NCBI RefSeq assembly: GCF_009711715.1
Contig: NZ_VENF01000015.1
Location: 1-64,000 of the forward strand
Origin: Methylophaga sp.
GTDB taxonomy: Bacteria > Pseudomonadota > Gammaproteobacteria > Nitrosococcales > Methylophagaceae
Direction of reading: 5' to 3'
DNA: 64,000 bases
The notes below the pieces were generated by a model. That model did not search any database. It worked only from the letters and a program-made list of their open reading frames with translations, and had not been told where the DNA came from. The position numbers and the translations under genes are program-made. Shown here in pieces: positions 16,423 through 25,675 of the stretch (position 1 is the stretch's first letter; each line of letters begins with the position of its first letter).

Positions 16423-16719
16423 ATGTCGCTTTCACGGCTGACACTGGCTGTTTTATTATTATTGGCTGGTTTTAATTTGCAGGCGGAAGGGCGCAACGCA
16501 GCCTTACTGGCTTCGAGCTGCGCTGCCTGTCACGGCACTCAGGGCCACAGTGTCGGCGGCACACCCAGCCTGGCCGGTCTCGATCGGCTGTATTTTATCG
16601 AGCAGATGCAACAGTTTCAGCGTGGAGAACGCCCTGCCACTGTGATGATGCAGCATGCCCGCGGCTACACTGAAGAAGAAATCCGCTTACTGGCAGATTA
16701 TTTCGCTGCGCAGAAATAA
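16423..16719 (+). CDS. fccA: Small class I cytochrome c, FccA-like
   Basis: A 98-residue periplasmic monohaem cytochrome. The signal peptide (about 1-21) is followed by the haem site CAACH (Cys33, Cys36, His37) and a likely axial Met75 or Met76 in ATVMMQHA. PSLAGLD..YFIEQMQQFQRGERP and GYTEEEIRLLADYF resemble the haem domain of the sulfide dehydrogenase cytochrome subunit. A flavocytochrome c flavoprotein gene lies at 39346, 23 kb away. GGAGAA precedes ATG 16423. It is monocistronic, and its start is 87 bp from the divergent rluD start. It could serve other redox partners, so the fccA name is provisional. Confidence 0.7.
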   Translation: MSLSRLTLAVLLLLAGFNLQAEGRNAALLASSCAACHGTQGHSVGGTPSLAGLDRLYFIEQMQQFQRGERPATVMMQHARGYTEEEIRLLADYFAAQK

Positions 16720-16724
16720 GTAAG

Positions 16725-16816
16725 CTACAGATGACGCAGATTGTCCCCTTGTCTTTGATCACACGATTTTTTTATTTTTGGCAAATCCGCATCAATCTGT
16801 GCAATCTGCGGGTAGC
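16725..16816. repeat. Dispersed inverted repeat (copy 1)
   Basis: Arms CTACAGATGACGCAGATTG and CAATCTGTGCAATCTGCGGG form an imperfect inverted repeat in the fccA-mutM gap. The words CGCAGATT and its complement also build the copy at 25676, so this is probably a dispersed intergenic palindrome. Confidence 0.55.
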
Positions 16817-16821
16817 GGGGC

Positions 16822-17640
16822 TCAACGCGGCTGGCAGTGTTTACAGTAGTAGGTTGCCCGTTGTGCCTGACGGATACATATAATCGGTTGCTGGCAGCTC
16901 AGACAGGGCTGATCCTGACGCCCATAAACATGCAGTTCCTGGGTGAAATAACCGGGCTTGCCATCACTTTTACGAAAGTCTCGCAGCGTCGTGCCACCGG
17001 CCAGTAAGGCTTTTTCCAGTACCAGTTTGATAGCATCCACCAGTTTCTGCATTTTGGCTTTACTGATTTTACCGGCCGCCATGGCCGGATGAATGCCGGC
17101 CAGAAACAGGGCTTCGTTGGCGTAGATATTCCCCACACCAACCACAATTTCGCCATTCATAATAAAGCTTTTGATATTGCTGCTGCGGCCTTTGGCCCGC
17201 TGGTACAGATAATCGCCGTCAAAAGCCTCTGATAAAGGTTCCGGGCCCAGATGACGGAGCAAGGGATGCTGATCAGTGTTGTCCTCTGCCCAGAGCACCG
17301 CACCGAAACGTCTGGGATCGGTAAAACGCAGCACTTTGCCGTTACTGAAAAAGATATCGACATGATCATGCTTGGCGATATTGTCGTCATTATCCAGCAC
17401 CCGCAGCCGGCCGGACATGCCCAGATGAATAATCAAAGTGCCACGATCGCATTTCAATAACAGATACTTGGCACGGCGTGCGACCTGATGCACCTGCTGG
17501 CCGCTGACTAGTGCTTCCAGGCCGTCCGGCACCGGCCAGCGCAGACCGCGATGACGTACGGTCATTTTGTTGATGGTTTCACCCTCGACAAAGGGCTGGA
17601 TACCACGTCGCGTGGTTTCGACTTCAGGTAATTCAGGCAT
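16822..17640 (-). CDS. mutM: Formamidopyrimidine-DNA glycosylase
   Basis: MutM (Fpg) removes 8-oxoguanine and other oxidised purines and nicks the abasic site by beta-delta elimination. The 272 residues start PELPEVETTRRG, with Pro2 the catalytic nucleophile and Glu3 the general acid. GNIYANEALFLAGIHP is the conserved helix-two-turn-helix. The C-terminal zinc finger has four cysteines (CLSC ... CKHC) with the conserved YGRQ before it. It lies 3 bp after the DUF4340 gene and is the last gene of that unit. Confidence 0.97.
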   Translation of the reverse strand: MPELPEVETTRRGIQPFVEGETINKMTVRHRGLRWPVPDGLEALVSGQQVHQVARRAKYLLLKCDRGTLIIHLGMSGRLRVLDNDDNIAKHDHVDIFFSNGKVLRFTDPRRFGAVLWAEDNTDQHPLLRHLGPEPLSEAFDGDYLYQRAKGRSSNIKSFIMNGEIVVGVGNIYANEALFLAGIHPAMAAGKISKAKMQKLVDAIKLVLEKALLAGGTTLRDFRKSDGKPGYFTQELHVYGRQDQPCLSCQQPIICIRQAQRATYYCKHCQPR

Positions 17641-17643
17641 GGT

Positions 17644-18513
17644 TTATTGTTTCGGGGGCAAGGGCAGTAACTGGCTCTGTAATGCCAGCGGGAAATCATA
17701 CTGCAGACGCTGGGCAGGGTTGAGCAGATGTAATGTCTCTCCGCTCTGACGCAACACCAGTTGCATCGGTTTCGCTTTATCATCGAGCCAGATCTGGATT
17801 TGTGGTTCAGTCAGGGCATTGAGTTGGTCCTGATCGAGATAGCTTACCTGCATCGCATAGGCATGCTGCCAGCTGTCCACCAGGGTTTTGATGGTGTCGG
17901 CGCTGAGTTCGCCCGAATCACTTTGCCACTGTCCGTTCTGCAGCGTAAGAGTCATCGTGATGTCGGCGTTCGGACTGGCAGGTAAGCTCAGCCGGCTGAT
18001 CCGGCTGGTTTCAGGAATCAGCCGATTATCAACGAAACTGCCGGCCGATGCAGTCAGCAATGGTGTGACGTCATCCTGTACCAGAAATATCATGCCCTGA
18101 TGCAGCACATAACGGTTCTCGCTCAGTGATTCAACGCCGCCAAAGGCGAACTGTTCGCTGTTCATGCTCAAAATCACATCCGGGTTGCTGAGTCCAAACT
18201 GGTCCAGCGCAGCCTGATCCATTGGCTGAAATTCGCCATGAACAGGGGCTTTGAGCAGGCTCAGTAACAGGTTGATGCGGGTTGGATTGGCACGGGCATT
18301 AAACGGTTCGGTCAGCACCCACTGGCTTTGTTGACGCTCAAGCCGAAGATTAACTTTGCCATCGCGTTCGATCTGAATCAGCTCGACTGCTTCGGTATCG
18401 AGTGACGAGAGTGTCGAAGTTTGCTGTTCGGCAGGCTGCTCCCGCTGTGACAGCCACAGCAGGGCAATCACAATTGACAGTAAAACCAGGTTAGTCAGAT
18501 AACTGCTTTTCAT
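17644..18513 (-). CDS. DUF4340 domain membrane-anchored protein
   Basis: A 289-residue protein with one N-terminal transmembrane anchor (about 5-22) and a DUF4340 periplasmic part with repeated beta motifs. DUF4340 proteins are found next to GldG-like ABC subunits, as here, and probably form part of that envelope complex; their function is unknown. Its ATG (18513) overlaps the gldG-like stop (ATGA), which favours this start over 18531. Confidence 0.8.
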   Translation of the reverse strand: MKSSYLTNLVLLSIVIALLWLSQREQPAEQQTSTLSSLDTEAVELIQIERDGKVNLRLERQQSQWVLTEPFNARANPTRINLLLSLLKAPVHGEFQPMDQAALDQFGLSNPDVILSMNSEQFAFGGVESLSENRYVLHQGMIFLVQDDVTPLLTASAGSFVDNRLIPETSRISRLSLPASPNADITMTLTLQNGQWQSDSGELSADTIKTLVDSWQHAYAMQVSYLDQDQLNALTEPQIQIWLDDKAKPMQLVLRQSGETLHLLNPAQRLQYDFPLALQSQLLPLPPKQ

Positions 18514-19883
18514 CGGCGTCGTCTCCGCCACCAGATAGCCAGGCCGGTCGCCAGTAGTAATAATGGTATCACCAGTAAGAAGCCAAAACCGATAATTATT
18601 GTCTGTGTCCGGCTCAGTTCAAGCTGCGTGCCGACACTAGTTTTAACCGGGATCTCAATCAGCTTGTCTTCGGCTGCCAGCCAATTGGCGAGCGCCATTG
18701 CCAAATCCAGGTTGGCCGCATTACCGATATAAGCATTAGAACTGAAATCACTGTCGCCAATCACAGCAACCCGCTGTTGTCTCTCACCATCATTCAACTG
18801 GCGGCTGAGCACATAGCCCAAAGAAACCGGTCCTGACACATCTGCACCGATATCATAGGCCTGTGATGCCAGGTTGTTTTGATTAATCGGTGTCGATTCT
18901 ACCCAGGCGCCGGGCTGGCTACGCAGGAGGTTGAGATATTGCCAGTCACTGTCTTCCTCGATCCGATCAGTTTGTTGTATGGCAACAGCTTCAGCCAAAA
19001 GCGAGACACTGGCGACGGCCTGACCAATCGGATGATTGGCATAGTCACTGATGAGAACAAACCGCGGATCCTCGAGGCCCAGGCTGACAGAAGTCGGATC
19101 CATGACTGTACCGGGAATAAACTCGATGCCGAGCATTTCACTCAGAGGTGCTAATGACCCGGTTTGGTCCGGATCAGCGAGCCAGAGCAGGTTACCACCC
19201 TGACTCAGATAGTCTTTTACCAGCGCGACTTCACCCGGCAACCAGTCACGGGTGGGGCTGGCAATAACAACTGCCGCAGTATTAGAGGGTAGCTGAGGGG
19301 TGTCGATGAGATTCTGGGCCTGTAACTTAAAGCCCTGACTCTCCAACTGCCTGGCCCAGGTATCGAGACTGAAGTTATTTTTTTCAAACAGGCTGCGCTC
19401 GCCATGGCCTTCAATAAAAACCAGCCACTGTTGTTGCTGACGGGAGACACTGATCAAGGCATTGGTCAGTGATTGTTCGGATAAGTCCAGCACGTGCTGA
19501 CTCTGTTCACCACGGCTGACAACCATTTCCCCCTGCTGCTGAATATTCAGCTCCCGAACCAGATCAGGAGAAAAGTTAGGGTCGACATAACTCACATCAA
19601 TCTTATCGGTGTGTTGCTGATAGCGTTTGAGCAAGTCAACCACGGCCTGGCGGTATTGATACTCGGGGCTGACAAAAACCTGAATGCGGATATTGTCTTG
19701 CAGGCTGTCCAGTAACTGGAGGCTGCTCTCTGACAGCGTATGTCGGGCGTTAGCTGTCCAGTCGAATTGACGGTTGTGATCGACAGCCAGTTTCGAGAGC
19801 AGGATGATCACGGCGATCAGCAGCAGGTAAAACAGGGCCTGCTGCAGTCGGAATAAGCGTTGTATGCGTCGGGTAATTTTCAT
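18510..19883 (-). CDS. GldG-like ABC system auxiliary protein
   Basis: A 457-residue protein of the GldG/ABC-type uncharacterised transport family (PF09822). It has an N-terminal transmembrane helix (about 13-32), a periplasmic thioredoxin-like domain with VFVSPEYQYRQAVVDLLKRYQ and VSYVDPNFSPDLVRE, a segment LVKDYLSQGGNLLWLADPDQ, and a C-terminal helix (about 430-450) followed by an Arg run. It forms a set with the ATPase and permease upstream and the DUF4340 protein downstream. Homologues act in Bacteroidetes gliding motility and in other exporters; here the cargo is unknown. Confidence 0.85.
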   Translation of the reverse strand: MKITRRIQRLFRLQQALFYLLLIAVIILLSKLAVDHNRQFDWTANARHTLSESSLQLLDSLQDNIRIQVFVSPEYQYRQAVVDLLKRYQQHTDKIDVSYVDPNFSPDLVRELNIQQQGEMVVSRGEQSQHVLDLSEQSLTNALISVSRQQQQWLVFIEGHGERSLFEKNNFSLDTWARQLESQGFKLQAQNLIDTPQLPSNTAAVVIASPTRDWLPGEVALVKDYLSQGGNLLWLADPDQTGSLAPLSEMLGIEFIPGTVMDPTSVSLGLEDPRFVLISDYANHPIGQAVASVSLLAEAVAIQQTDRIEEDSDWQYLNLLRSQPGAWVESTPINQNNLASQAYDIGADVSGPVSLGYVLSRQLNDGERQQRVAVIGDSDFSSNAYIGNAANLDLAMALANWLAAEDKLIEIPVKTSVGTQLELSRTQTIIIGFGFLLVIPLLLLATGLAIWWRRRRR

Positions 19884-19895
19884 ATCGGGCTAACG

Positions 19896-20639
19896 TCAGT
19901 CCAGTCGTTCTCTGTCCAATCGGCGAATCGTCAGCAGAATAAACGTCGCGATAACAATCAGATAAAAACTTAAGTCCTGCGTGTTGATTTGTCCTCTTGT
20001 CATGGGTTCAAAATGACTCAGCAATGACAGCCAGCTCAATACCGAAAAGTCCGCAGCGCTGCTGCCGGCCCAGTCGATGATCCAGAGCAGAAACAGCAGG
20101 GCAAAGGTACTCACTGCGGCAATGGTTGGCTGACGCGTCAGCGACGACATATAGAGGCCAATGGCGGTGAAGCTGGCAATCAGTAACACCAGCCCCAGCA
20201 TGCCGGCACTGAGCTGATACCAGTCTAGATGGGTACCCAGGCTGAGCGATAAGGGCATCAGCATGGTCAGTAAGGCGATCAGCAGAAAAAAAGTGAGGTT
20301 ACCCAGATATTTGCCCAGCACAATCTGAGTCATGCTCAGAGGCGCAGATGCCAGCAGCGGCAGGGTTTCATTGCGCCTCTCTTCTGCGATGGTGCGCATG
20401 GTCAGCAGCGGGGTAATCAGCAAAAGGATGATTGCGGCATTGCTGAGAAGCGGCATGGCGACCATTTCAGTGACACCGGGCGCTCCGGGTATCGCTGAAA
20501 TACGGGCCTGAATGCTGCTGAAATAGTCGATATGAGTCAGAAACAGATAGGCGAGCAATAACTGCGTGAGCGCCAGCATAACCCAGGCCAGTGGTGACAG
20601 AAACAGGCGATGAAGTTCGTTGCGGGCGATATTAAACAT
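19896..20639 (-). CDS. ABC transporter permease, GldF-like (ABC-2 type)
   Basis: A 247-residue ABC-2 type permease with about six membrane helices (including LAWVMLALTQLLLAYLFL, LLLITPLLTMRTIAEE and LGLVLLIASFTAIGLYMSSL). The TMRTIAEERRNETLPLLASAP loop is a hallmark of this family. It overlaps the ATPase gene by 8 bp and precedes the GldG-like gene by 12 bp. With those it forms a three-part export or remodelling complex; the substrate is unknown. Confidence 0.9.
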   Translation of the reverse strand: MFNIARNELHRLFLSPLAWVMLALTQLLLAYLFLTHIDYFSSIQARISAIPGAPGVTEMVAMPLLSNAAIILLLITPLLTMRTIAEERRNETLPLLASAPLSMTQIVLGKYLGNLTFFLLIALLTMLMPLSLSLGTHLDWYQLSAGMLGLVLLIASFTAIGLYMSSLTRQPTIAAVSTFALLFLLWIIDWAGSSAADFSVLSWLSLLSHFEPMTRGQINTQDLSFYLIVIATFILLTIRRLDRERLD

Positions 20640-21570
20640 CGGCTTCTTCTTTCTGAATGATCTTCATGAATACCTCTTCCAGTGAGCGCCGCTCGGGCAT
20701 CAGCGTAGTCAGCCGCCAGTTATCACTGACAGCCCGGCTGAGCAGGGCCTGGGTCGGGTTATTATCGGGCCGGTAATGCAGACGGTGGCGCTGAAGGTTG
20801 ATGGTCTCTACCGAACTGACGCCCTCGACCTGTTTAAGAAAGTCGGCAGCCAGGGGCTGTTCAAATTCAACCAGCAGGGTATGAGCCTGCATCTGCAGGC
20901 TAAGCTGGTCGATTGTATCGTTAAACAGCAGTTGGCCCTGGGAGATGATTTGCACCCGGTCACACAGCATCTGTACCTCGGGCAGGATATGCGTCGACAG
21001 GATAACGCTGTGCTCATCAGCAATCTCGCGGATTAACTGACGGATTTCGCGGATTTGGATGGGATCCAGCCCTGACGTCGGTTCATCCAGAATGACCACC
21101 GAGGGTGAGTGAATAATGGCCTGGGCAATGCCTACCCGTTGCTGAAAGCCTTTGGACAGGTTAGCGATGAGGCGGTGTGCTACTTCTGTCAGACCGCAGC
21201 GGGCCATGGCGGTATCAACAGCAGTTTGCTGTTGCCTGCTCTCAATCTGATTGAGGCGTGCGCAAAAACGCAGAAACTCTGTGACGGTAAGTTCTTTATA
21301 CAAAGGCGGGGTCTCGGGCAGATAGCCGATCTGCGCCTTGGCGAGGCCAGGTTTATCCAGCAGATCGATGCCGTTGATAGTAATTTCGCCATAATCCGGT
21401 GCCAGATTGCCCGTCAGCATCCGCATCGTGGTCGATTTGCCGGCGCCATTAGGCCCCAGAAAACCGACGACCTCACCCTGATTGACACTGAAGCTGACAT
21501 CATCAACGGCGGCTTTACCACCGAAATAGCGTGACAGTTGTGTGGCTTCCAGCAGTACCTTATTACTCAT
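20632..21570 (-). CDS. ABC transporter ATPase, GldA-like
   Basis: A 312-residue ATPase with Walker A GPNGAGKST (39-47), Q-loop, signature LSKGFQQRVG (in place of the canonical LSGGQ), Walker B VVILDEP and the H-switch STH. It energises the permease downstream, whose start it overlaps. The C-terminal extension (about 215-312) is normal for gliding-type ABC-2 ATPases. It is the first gene of the minus-strand unit ATPase, permease, GldG-like, DUF4340, mutM. Confidence 0.95.
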   Translation of the reverse strand: MSNKVLLEATQLSRYFGGKAAVDDVSFSVNQGEVVGFLGPNGAGKSTTMRMLTGNLAPDYGEITINGIDLLDKPGLAKAQIGYLPETPPLYKELTVTEFLRFCARLNQIESRQQQTAVDTAMARCGLTEVAHRLIANLSKGFQQRVGIAQAIIHSPSVVILDEPTSGLDPIQIREIRQLIREIADEHSVILSTHILPEVQMLCDRVQIISQGQLLFNDTIDQLSLQMQAHTLLVEFEQPLAADFLKQVEGVSSVETINLQRHRLHYRPDNNPTQALLSRAVSDNWRLTTLMPERRSLEEVFMKIIQKEEADV

Positions 21571-21574
21571 AGTG

Positions 21575-22801
21575 TCAGATGACTTCCCTCGTTTTCTGAG
21601 CCCACTCTACAGCCTGGATATATTGTTCGCTGAATGTTTCCAGCGAGACTGGCTGTTCGCTCATGTCGGGCCACAAGCCTTGTTCATAGCGCACCACATC
21701 CTGCAATAGTGCGCCGAGATCGCCTTCGTGGTGTTTCAATGCCTGTTTGCTCTCATCACTCAGAGGAAGTGGATCAATAATAGCTGCCATCGGCCGGTTC
21801 AGCATCGCGTCGATGGTTGAAAACAGCCCGACCATAAAGCCACTTTCTGCACTGCAATCATAGGCAGCCGACAAAGACTCACACATTTTGGCGCGAATCA
21901 GCGAGTAGTCAAGCAACTCTTTGGGGGTATAATCGATTTCGCTCATCACAATCAGTGTGGTCCAGGTTTTAATTGCCTTGAGACCCAGGATGACCAGCCC
22001 CTCGCGGATAGAGTTAATTTTACGTGGCAATGACAAAGCGGCCGAATTGAGCAGTCTCAGCAGTTTGTAGCTGAGGCCGGCATCTTTACTGATGAGTTCA
22101 TCAATATCCTTGAACTCGACATCCGGCTGCTGCAGTTTCTGAATGATCTGCAACAGAACAAACTGGTTATCGGGGATGGGAGTGTCTTCAATCACATCGG
22201 GGCGGCAAAAAAAGAAACCCTGAAAATAATCAAATCCCAGGTCATAGCACAATTGGTAGTTTGTGAGTGTTTCGACTTTTTCAGCCAGGAGCTTGATGTC
22301 ATATTGCCGCAGTTCACGTACATGCTCGCGCAGGCTGTCTTCATCCAGCATCAGTACGTCGACTTTGACTATTGAAGCCATTTCGATCAGCGGTTTTAGT
22401 GACTCGTGATAGACAAAGTCATCCAGGGCTATGGTGTAGCCCTGCTGTTTAAGCATTTTGATGCCTTGCAACAGCTCATGGTCTATCTCGATATCCTCCA
22501 GTACTTCCAGAACCACTTTGTTCTGTTTGGCAGGAATCGGTTCGTCATTAAGAATGAAAGAACGGGTCAGGTTGATAAAGGCAATGTTCTCACCGATAAC
22601 ACGATCAATACCCAGCTCCAGAAACGCATAATTAATGACCCGACTGGTGGCAACATCGGCTGAGAAATGGCTGAAATCTGCCTTTGGATGATGGCCGGCA
22701 CCGCGAAAAAGCAATTCATAGCCATAGACCTGGTATTGACGATCAAAAATCGGCTGTCTGGCGATGACAACGGATGTTGCATTCTTGTTGGTATGGGCCA
22801 T
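21575..22801 (-). CDS. EAL-HDOD signalling protein (YuxH-like)
   Basis: A 408-residue protein with an N-terminal EAL-like domain (about 10-215) and a C-terminal HDOD domain (about 220-400). The EAL domain has YELLFRG in place of the catalytic EAL signature, LDDF and a late AEKVE. With the active residues only partly kept it is likely to sense or bind rather than hydrolyse cyclic-di-GMP. The HDOD half shows ISKDAGLSYKLLRLLNSAALSLPRKINSIREGLVILGLKAIKTW. Its ATG is 4 bp before the ATPase start on the opposite side, so it may belong to the same transcript. Confidence 0.85.
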   Translation of the reverse strand: MAHTNKNATSVVIARQPIFDRQYQVYGYELLFRGAGHHPKADFSHFSADVATSRVINYAFLELGIDRVIGENIAFINLTRSFILNDEPIPAKQNKVVLEVLEDIEIDHELLQGIKMLKQQGYTIALDDFVYHESLKPLIEMASIVKVDVLMLDEDSLREHVRELRQYDIKLLAEKVETLTNYQLCYDLGFDYFQGFFFCRPDVIEDTPIPDNQFVLLQIIQKLQQPDVEFKDIDELISKDAGLSYKLLRLLNSAALSLPRKINSIREGLVILGLKAIKTWTTLIVMSEIDYTPKELLDYSLIRAKMCESLSAAYDCSAESGFMVGLFSTIDAMLNRPMAAIIDPLPLSDESKQALKHHEGDLGALLQDVVRYEQGLWPDMSEQPVSLETFSEQYIQAVEWAQKTREVI

Positions 22802-22851
22802 GTACTAGTTTTCCTGTCGTTTGCCAACATCTTAGCTCAACTGGCGCGCAC

Positions 22852-22879
22852 AAAAAAACCCGCGTCAGCGGGCTTTTTG
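22852..22879. terminator. Terminator after rpmG
   Basis: AAAAACCCGC and GCGGGCTTTTT pair over GTCA, with A- and T-runs on both sides. It serves rpmBG on the minus strand and could be bidirectional. Confidence 0.8.
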
Positions 22880-22901
22880 CTAAGCATTATACAAGTCGGA
22901 A

Positions 22902-23057
22902 TTACTTGATTTTTGCTTCTTTGTACATCACATGCTTGCGTACAACGGGATCAAACTTTTTGATCTCCATTTTTTCTGGCATGGTGCGTTTGTTTTTGTC
23001 AGTGGTATAGAAGTGACCAGTACCAGCAGACGAAACGAGTCTGATTTTATCACGCAT
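22902..23057 (-). CDS. rpmG: 50S ribosomal protein L33
   Basis: A 51-residue ribosomal protein read from the minus strand: [19 protein letters not shown], then [17 protein letters not shown] and a C-terminal [10 protein letters not shown]. This is the non-zinc (C-minus) form of L33 as in E. coli. It lies 10 bp after rpmB with an AGGAGA site, the usual rpmB-rpmG arrangement. Confidence 0.97.
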   Translation of the reverse strand: MRDKIRLVSSAGTGHFYTTDKNKRTMPEKMEIKKFDPVVRKHVMYKEAKIK

Positions 23058-23067
23058 GTCTTATCTC

Positions 23068-23304
23068 CTAGATTTTTTCGCCGCGAGCACGCATTTCAGT
23101 CAGAACAACATCGATGCCTTTCTTGTCGATGATGCGCAGACCATGGTTGCTGACTCGCAGTTTTACCCAGCGGTTTTCAGACTCGACCCAAAAACGGTGA
23201 GATTGAAGGTTGGGTAAAAAACGACGTTTTGTTTTGTTGTGAGCGTGCGAAACGTTGTTACCGCTCATTGGGCGTTTGCCCGTTACCTGACATACTCTGG
23301 CCAT
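23068..23304 (-). CDS. rpmB: 50S ribosomal protein L28
   Basis: A 78-residue basic large-subunit protein with the full L28 sequence pattern: [21 protein letters not shown], then [18 protein letters not shown] and [17 protein letters not shown]. It is the first gene of the rpmBG operon. An extended -10 promoter candidate lies upstream at 23384-23412. Confidence 0.98.
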   Translation of the reverse strand: MARVCQVTGKRPMSGNNVSHAHNKTKRRFLPNLQSHRFWVESENRWVKLRVSNHGLRIIDKKGIDVVLTEMRARGEKI

Positions 23305-23383
23305 TTTAGAACCTGCTCCTGATGAACTTTACTCTTCGCAGGGTTCCAACCAAGGCCCCTGCCTGCATCTATTAAAGCCGGAC

Positions 23384-23412
23384 TTTATACCATATAAGCT
23401 TTGAGATGTGTA
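23384..23412 (-). promoter_or_regulatory. Promoter candidate of rpmBG
   Basis: On the minus strand TACACA (23412-23407) and TATAAA (23389-23384) are 17 bp apart, and TGG precedes the -10, forming an extended -10. The start of rpmB is about 80 bp away. Confidence 0.5.
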
Positions 23413-23418
23413 GTGAAT

Positions 23419-23934
23419 TTATGATTGTACCGGTCTAAGTCCCATCATGGCGAGTCTGTCTTTCAACAGCGCCATATCAAGCACACCAATTTTGCGCATG
23501 ACTATTTCGCCCTCGGGTGAAATCAGGAAGTGGGTCGGCGTTACCCGCACATTATCAAAGGCTGCACTGATGTCGCCGGTTTGATCCCAGGTGATGAGGT
23601 AGGGCAGACCTTTCTCCTCGCGCATAGCCTGAATATGTTCCGGGTAATCATGCGGCATTGCCACACTGATCATGGCGAGGCCCTTATCGGCATATTCCTC
23701 ATGCAGTGCAATCAACTCGGGCATTTCCTTGATGCAGCCGGGACAGTCAGTGGCCCAGAATATCATCAGGATAGGCTGGCCTTTGTAGTCAGTCAGCTGA
23801 TGCCTGCCGCCGTCAATATCAGTAAAACTGATGTCGGGCATGGGCTGACGCGATGTCGGCAACAGGGTATAAGTGGTGAGGCCGGCGACGGCGGCAAGTA
23901 CGACAATAAGCAGATTTCTGATTACAGGTTTCAT
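23419..23934 (-). CDS. TlpA-like periplasmic thioredoxin-fold protein
   Basis: A 171-residue protein with an N-terminal signal anchor (about 7-26) and a TlpA/AhpC-type thioredoxin fold. The redox site is CPGC in ATDCPGCIKEMPEL, and cis-Pro lies in VRVTPTHFLI. It is likely to reduce or transfer disulfides in the periplasm; the target is unknown. Its ATG overlaps the stop of the acetolactate-synthase-like gene by four bases, an unexpected pairing. Confidence 0.85.
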   Translation of the reverse strand: MKPVIRNLLIVVLAAVAGLTTYTLLPTSRQPMPDISFTDIDGGRHQLTDYKGQPILMIFWATDCPGCIKEMPELIALHEEYADKGLAMISVAMPHDYPEHIQAMREEKGLPYLITWDQTGDISAAFDNVRVTPTHFLISPEGEIVMRKIGVLDMALLKDRLAMMGLRPVQS

Positions 23935-25562
23935 GTGGTTAAAGTCAGTTGTCCAAGAGTTTCAGTCAGCTTGAGATTTTCCCGGTAATCGACCGGACAA
24001 TCAATCACAGTGACCGTGTCACGCTCCAATGCTTCCTGCAATACCGGCATCAGCTGCTCGGTCTTCTCCACTCTGACACCAACGGCACCGAAAGATTGCG
24101 CATATTGAACAAAATCGGGGTTGGTGAATTCAACATGGCTGGTGCGGCCGAATTCATTTTTCTGTTTCCATTCAATCAGGCCATAACTGGCATCATTCCA
24201 GATCAGAATCACCACCGGAATATGCAGCCGCATTGCGGTTTCAATTTCCTGCGAGTTCATCATAAAGCCGGCATCGCCGGTGACCGCGACCACCTTGCGA
24301 TCGGGATAGGCCAGCTTGGCGGCAATTGCGCCGGGCACAGCAATCCCCATACTGGCAAAACCGTTGGAGATAATGCAGGTGTTGGGATATTCACAGCGGA
24401 ACATCCGTGACATCCACATCTTGTGGGCACCGACGTCGCAGATCACGATATCTTCCAGATCCATCGCGGTACGTAAATCCCAGATGATCTTCTGTGGTTT
24501 GACCGGAAACTCGGTATCGTCACGGTGCAGATTCATTTCCTCGATCAGACTGTCACGCAAAATGCGCAGCGCTTTGCCCTCATGTGGCGTAGTCAGCGCT
24601 GCCAGCCGGTTCAGGCTGTGGCGCAGATTGCCGACGATGCCCAGCACCACGCTGTAATGGGCATCGACTTCGGCATGGGTACTGTCGATATGAATAATGG
24701 TGCGATCCCGTGACGGATGCCAGAGATAGGGGTGGTATTCGACCATGTCGTAGCCAATGCAGATAATCACATCGGCACTGGCAAAACCGCAATTGGCATA
24801 GTCGTTTGACTGAAGACCGACACTGCCCAGTGCCATCGGATGGCGGAATGGAATCACGCCCTTGGCCATAAAGGTATTGGCAACCGGAATTCGCAGCTTT
24901 TCGGCAAACTCTGCCAGTTCTTCACTGGCATTGGCTCTGACGACACCGTTACCGGCGAGAATAATCGGGTTTTTGGCATTGGAAATAATTTCGGCGGCAC
25001 GTTCGATATGTTCAGCGGCCGGCTCCGGCGGCGTCGCGTGTTTAACCCGCAGCGGCTGATCATCAATTTCCATTTCGGCAATATTTTCCGGAAACTCGAT
25101 AAAGCAGGCGCCGGTTTTCTCTGTCTGGGCGACTTTGAACGCCTTACGCACAATCTCGGGAATGACCTCCGGACTGACGATGCGGGTCGCGTACTTGGTG
25201 ATGGGCCGGAACATCGCTTCCAGATCCAGTACCTGGTGGGATTCTTTATGCAAACGACGGGTCGAGGCCTGGCCGGCAACGGCAATTAAAGGCGCATGGT
25301 CCATATTGGCATCAGCCACACCGGTAATCAGGTTTGTTGCGCCCGGTCCCAAGGTGGCGATGCAGACCCCGGCGCGTCCGGTCAGGCGACCGTAGACATC
25401 GGCCATAAAAGCAGCGCCCTGTTCATGGCGGGTGGTAATAAAGCGGATACTGGAGTCCAGCAGCGCATCCATGACATCCAGATTTTCCTCACCGGGAATA
25501 CCAAACAGGTATTCGACACCCTCATTTTCCAGCGCCCTGATAAACAGTTCTGCGGCTTTCAT
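23931..25562 (-). CDS. Acetolactate synthase-like ThDP enzyme, large subunit
   Basis: A 543-residue thiamine diphosphate enzyme of the acetolactate synthase/acetohydroxyacid synthase family, which joins two pyruvates or pyruvate and 2-ketobutyrate. Visible parts are FGIPGEENLDVMDAL, the activating glutamate in TRHEQGAAFMADVYGR, the ATLGPGATNLITGVADA block, the FAD-type central domain and the C-terminal ThDP motif GDAGFMMNSQEIETAMRL with IWNDASYGLIEWKQ. No small regulatory subunit (ilvN) gene is adjacent, which fits the catabolic type better than IlvB. Substrate is not certain; other members such as sulfoacetaldehyde acetyltransferase differ more. Confidence 0.8.
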   Translation of the reverse strand: MKAAELFIRALENEGVEYLFGIPGEENLDVMDALLDSSIRFITTRHEQGAAFMADVYGRLTGRAGVCIATLGPGATNLITGVADANMDHAPLIAVAGQASTRRLHKESHQVLDLEAMFRPITKYATRIVSPEVIPEIVRKAFKVAQTEKTGACFIEFPENIAEMEIDDQPLRVKHATPPEPAAEHIERAAEIISNAKNPIILAGNGVVRANASEELAEFAEKLRIPVANTFMAKGVIPFRHPMALGSVGLQSNDYANCGFASADVIICIGYDMVEYHPYLWHPSRDRTIIHIDSTHAEVDAHYSVVLGIVGNLRHSLNRLAALTTPHEGKALRILRDSLIEEMNLHRDDTEFPVKPQKIIWDLRTAMDLEDIVICDVGAHKMWMSRMFRCEYPNTCIISNGFASMGIAVPGAIAAKLAYPDRKVVAVTGDAGFMMNSQEIETAMRLHIPVVILIWNDASYGLIEWKQKNEFGRTSHVEFTNPDFVQYAQSFGAVGVRVEKTEQLMPVLQEALERDTVTVIDCPVDYRENLKLTETLGQLTLTT

Positions 25563-25675
25563 GCAGCGGCTTCCTTTTACCGAATTCGATCGTGCTGCAA
25601 GGATAGCAGATTGCGTTTATGGCGGGCTTCAGGGATTTGCTCATTAACCACACAGGACAGAGTCATAAACGATGG

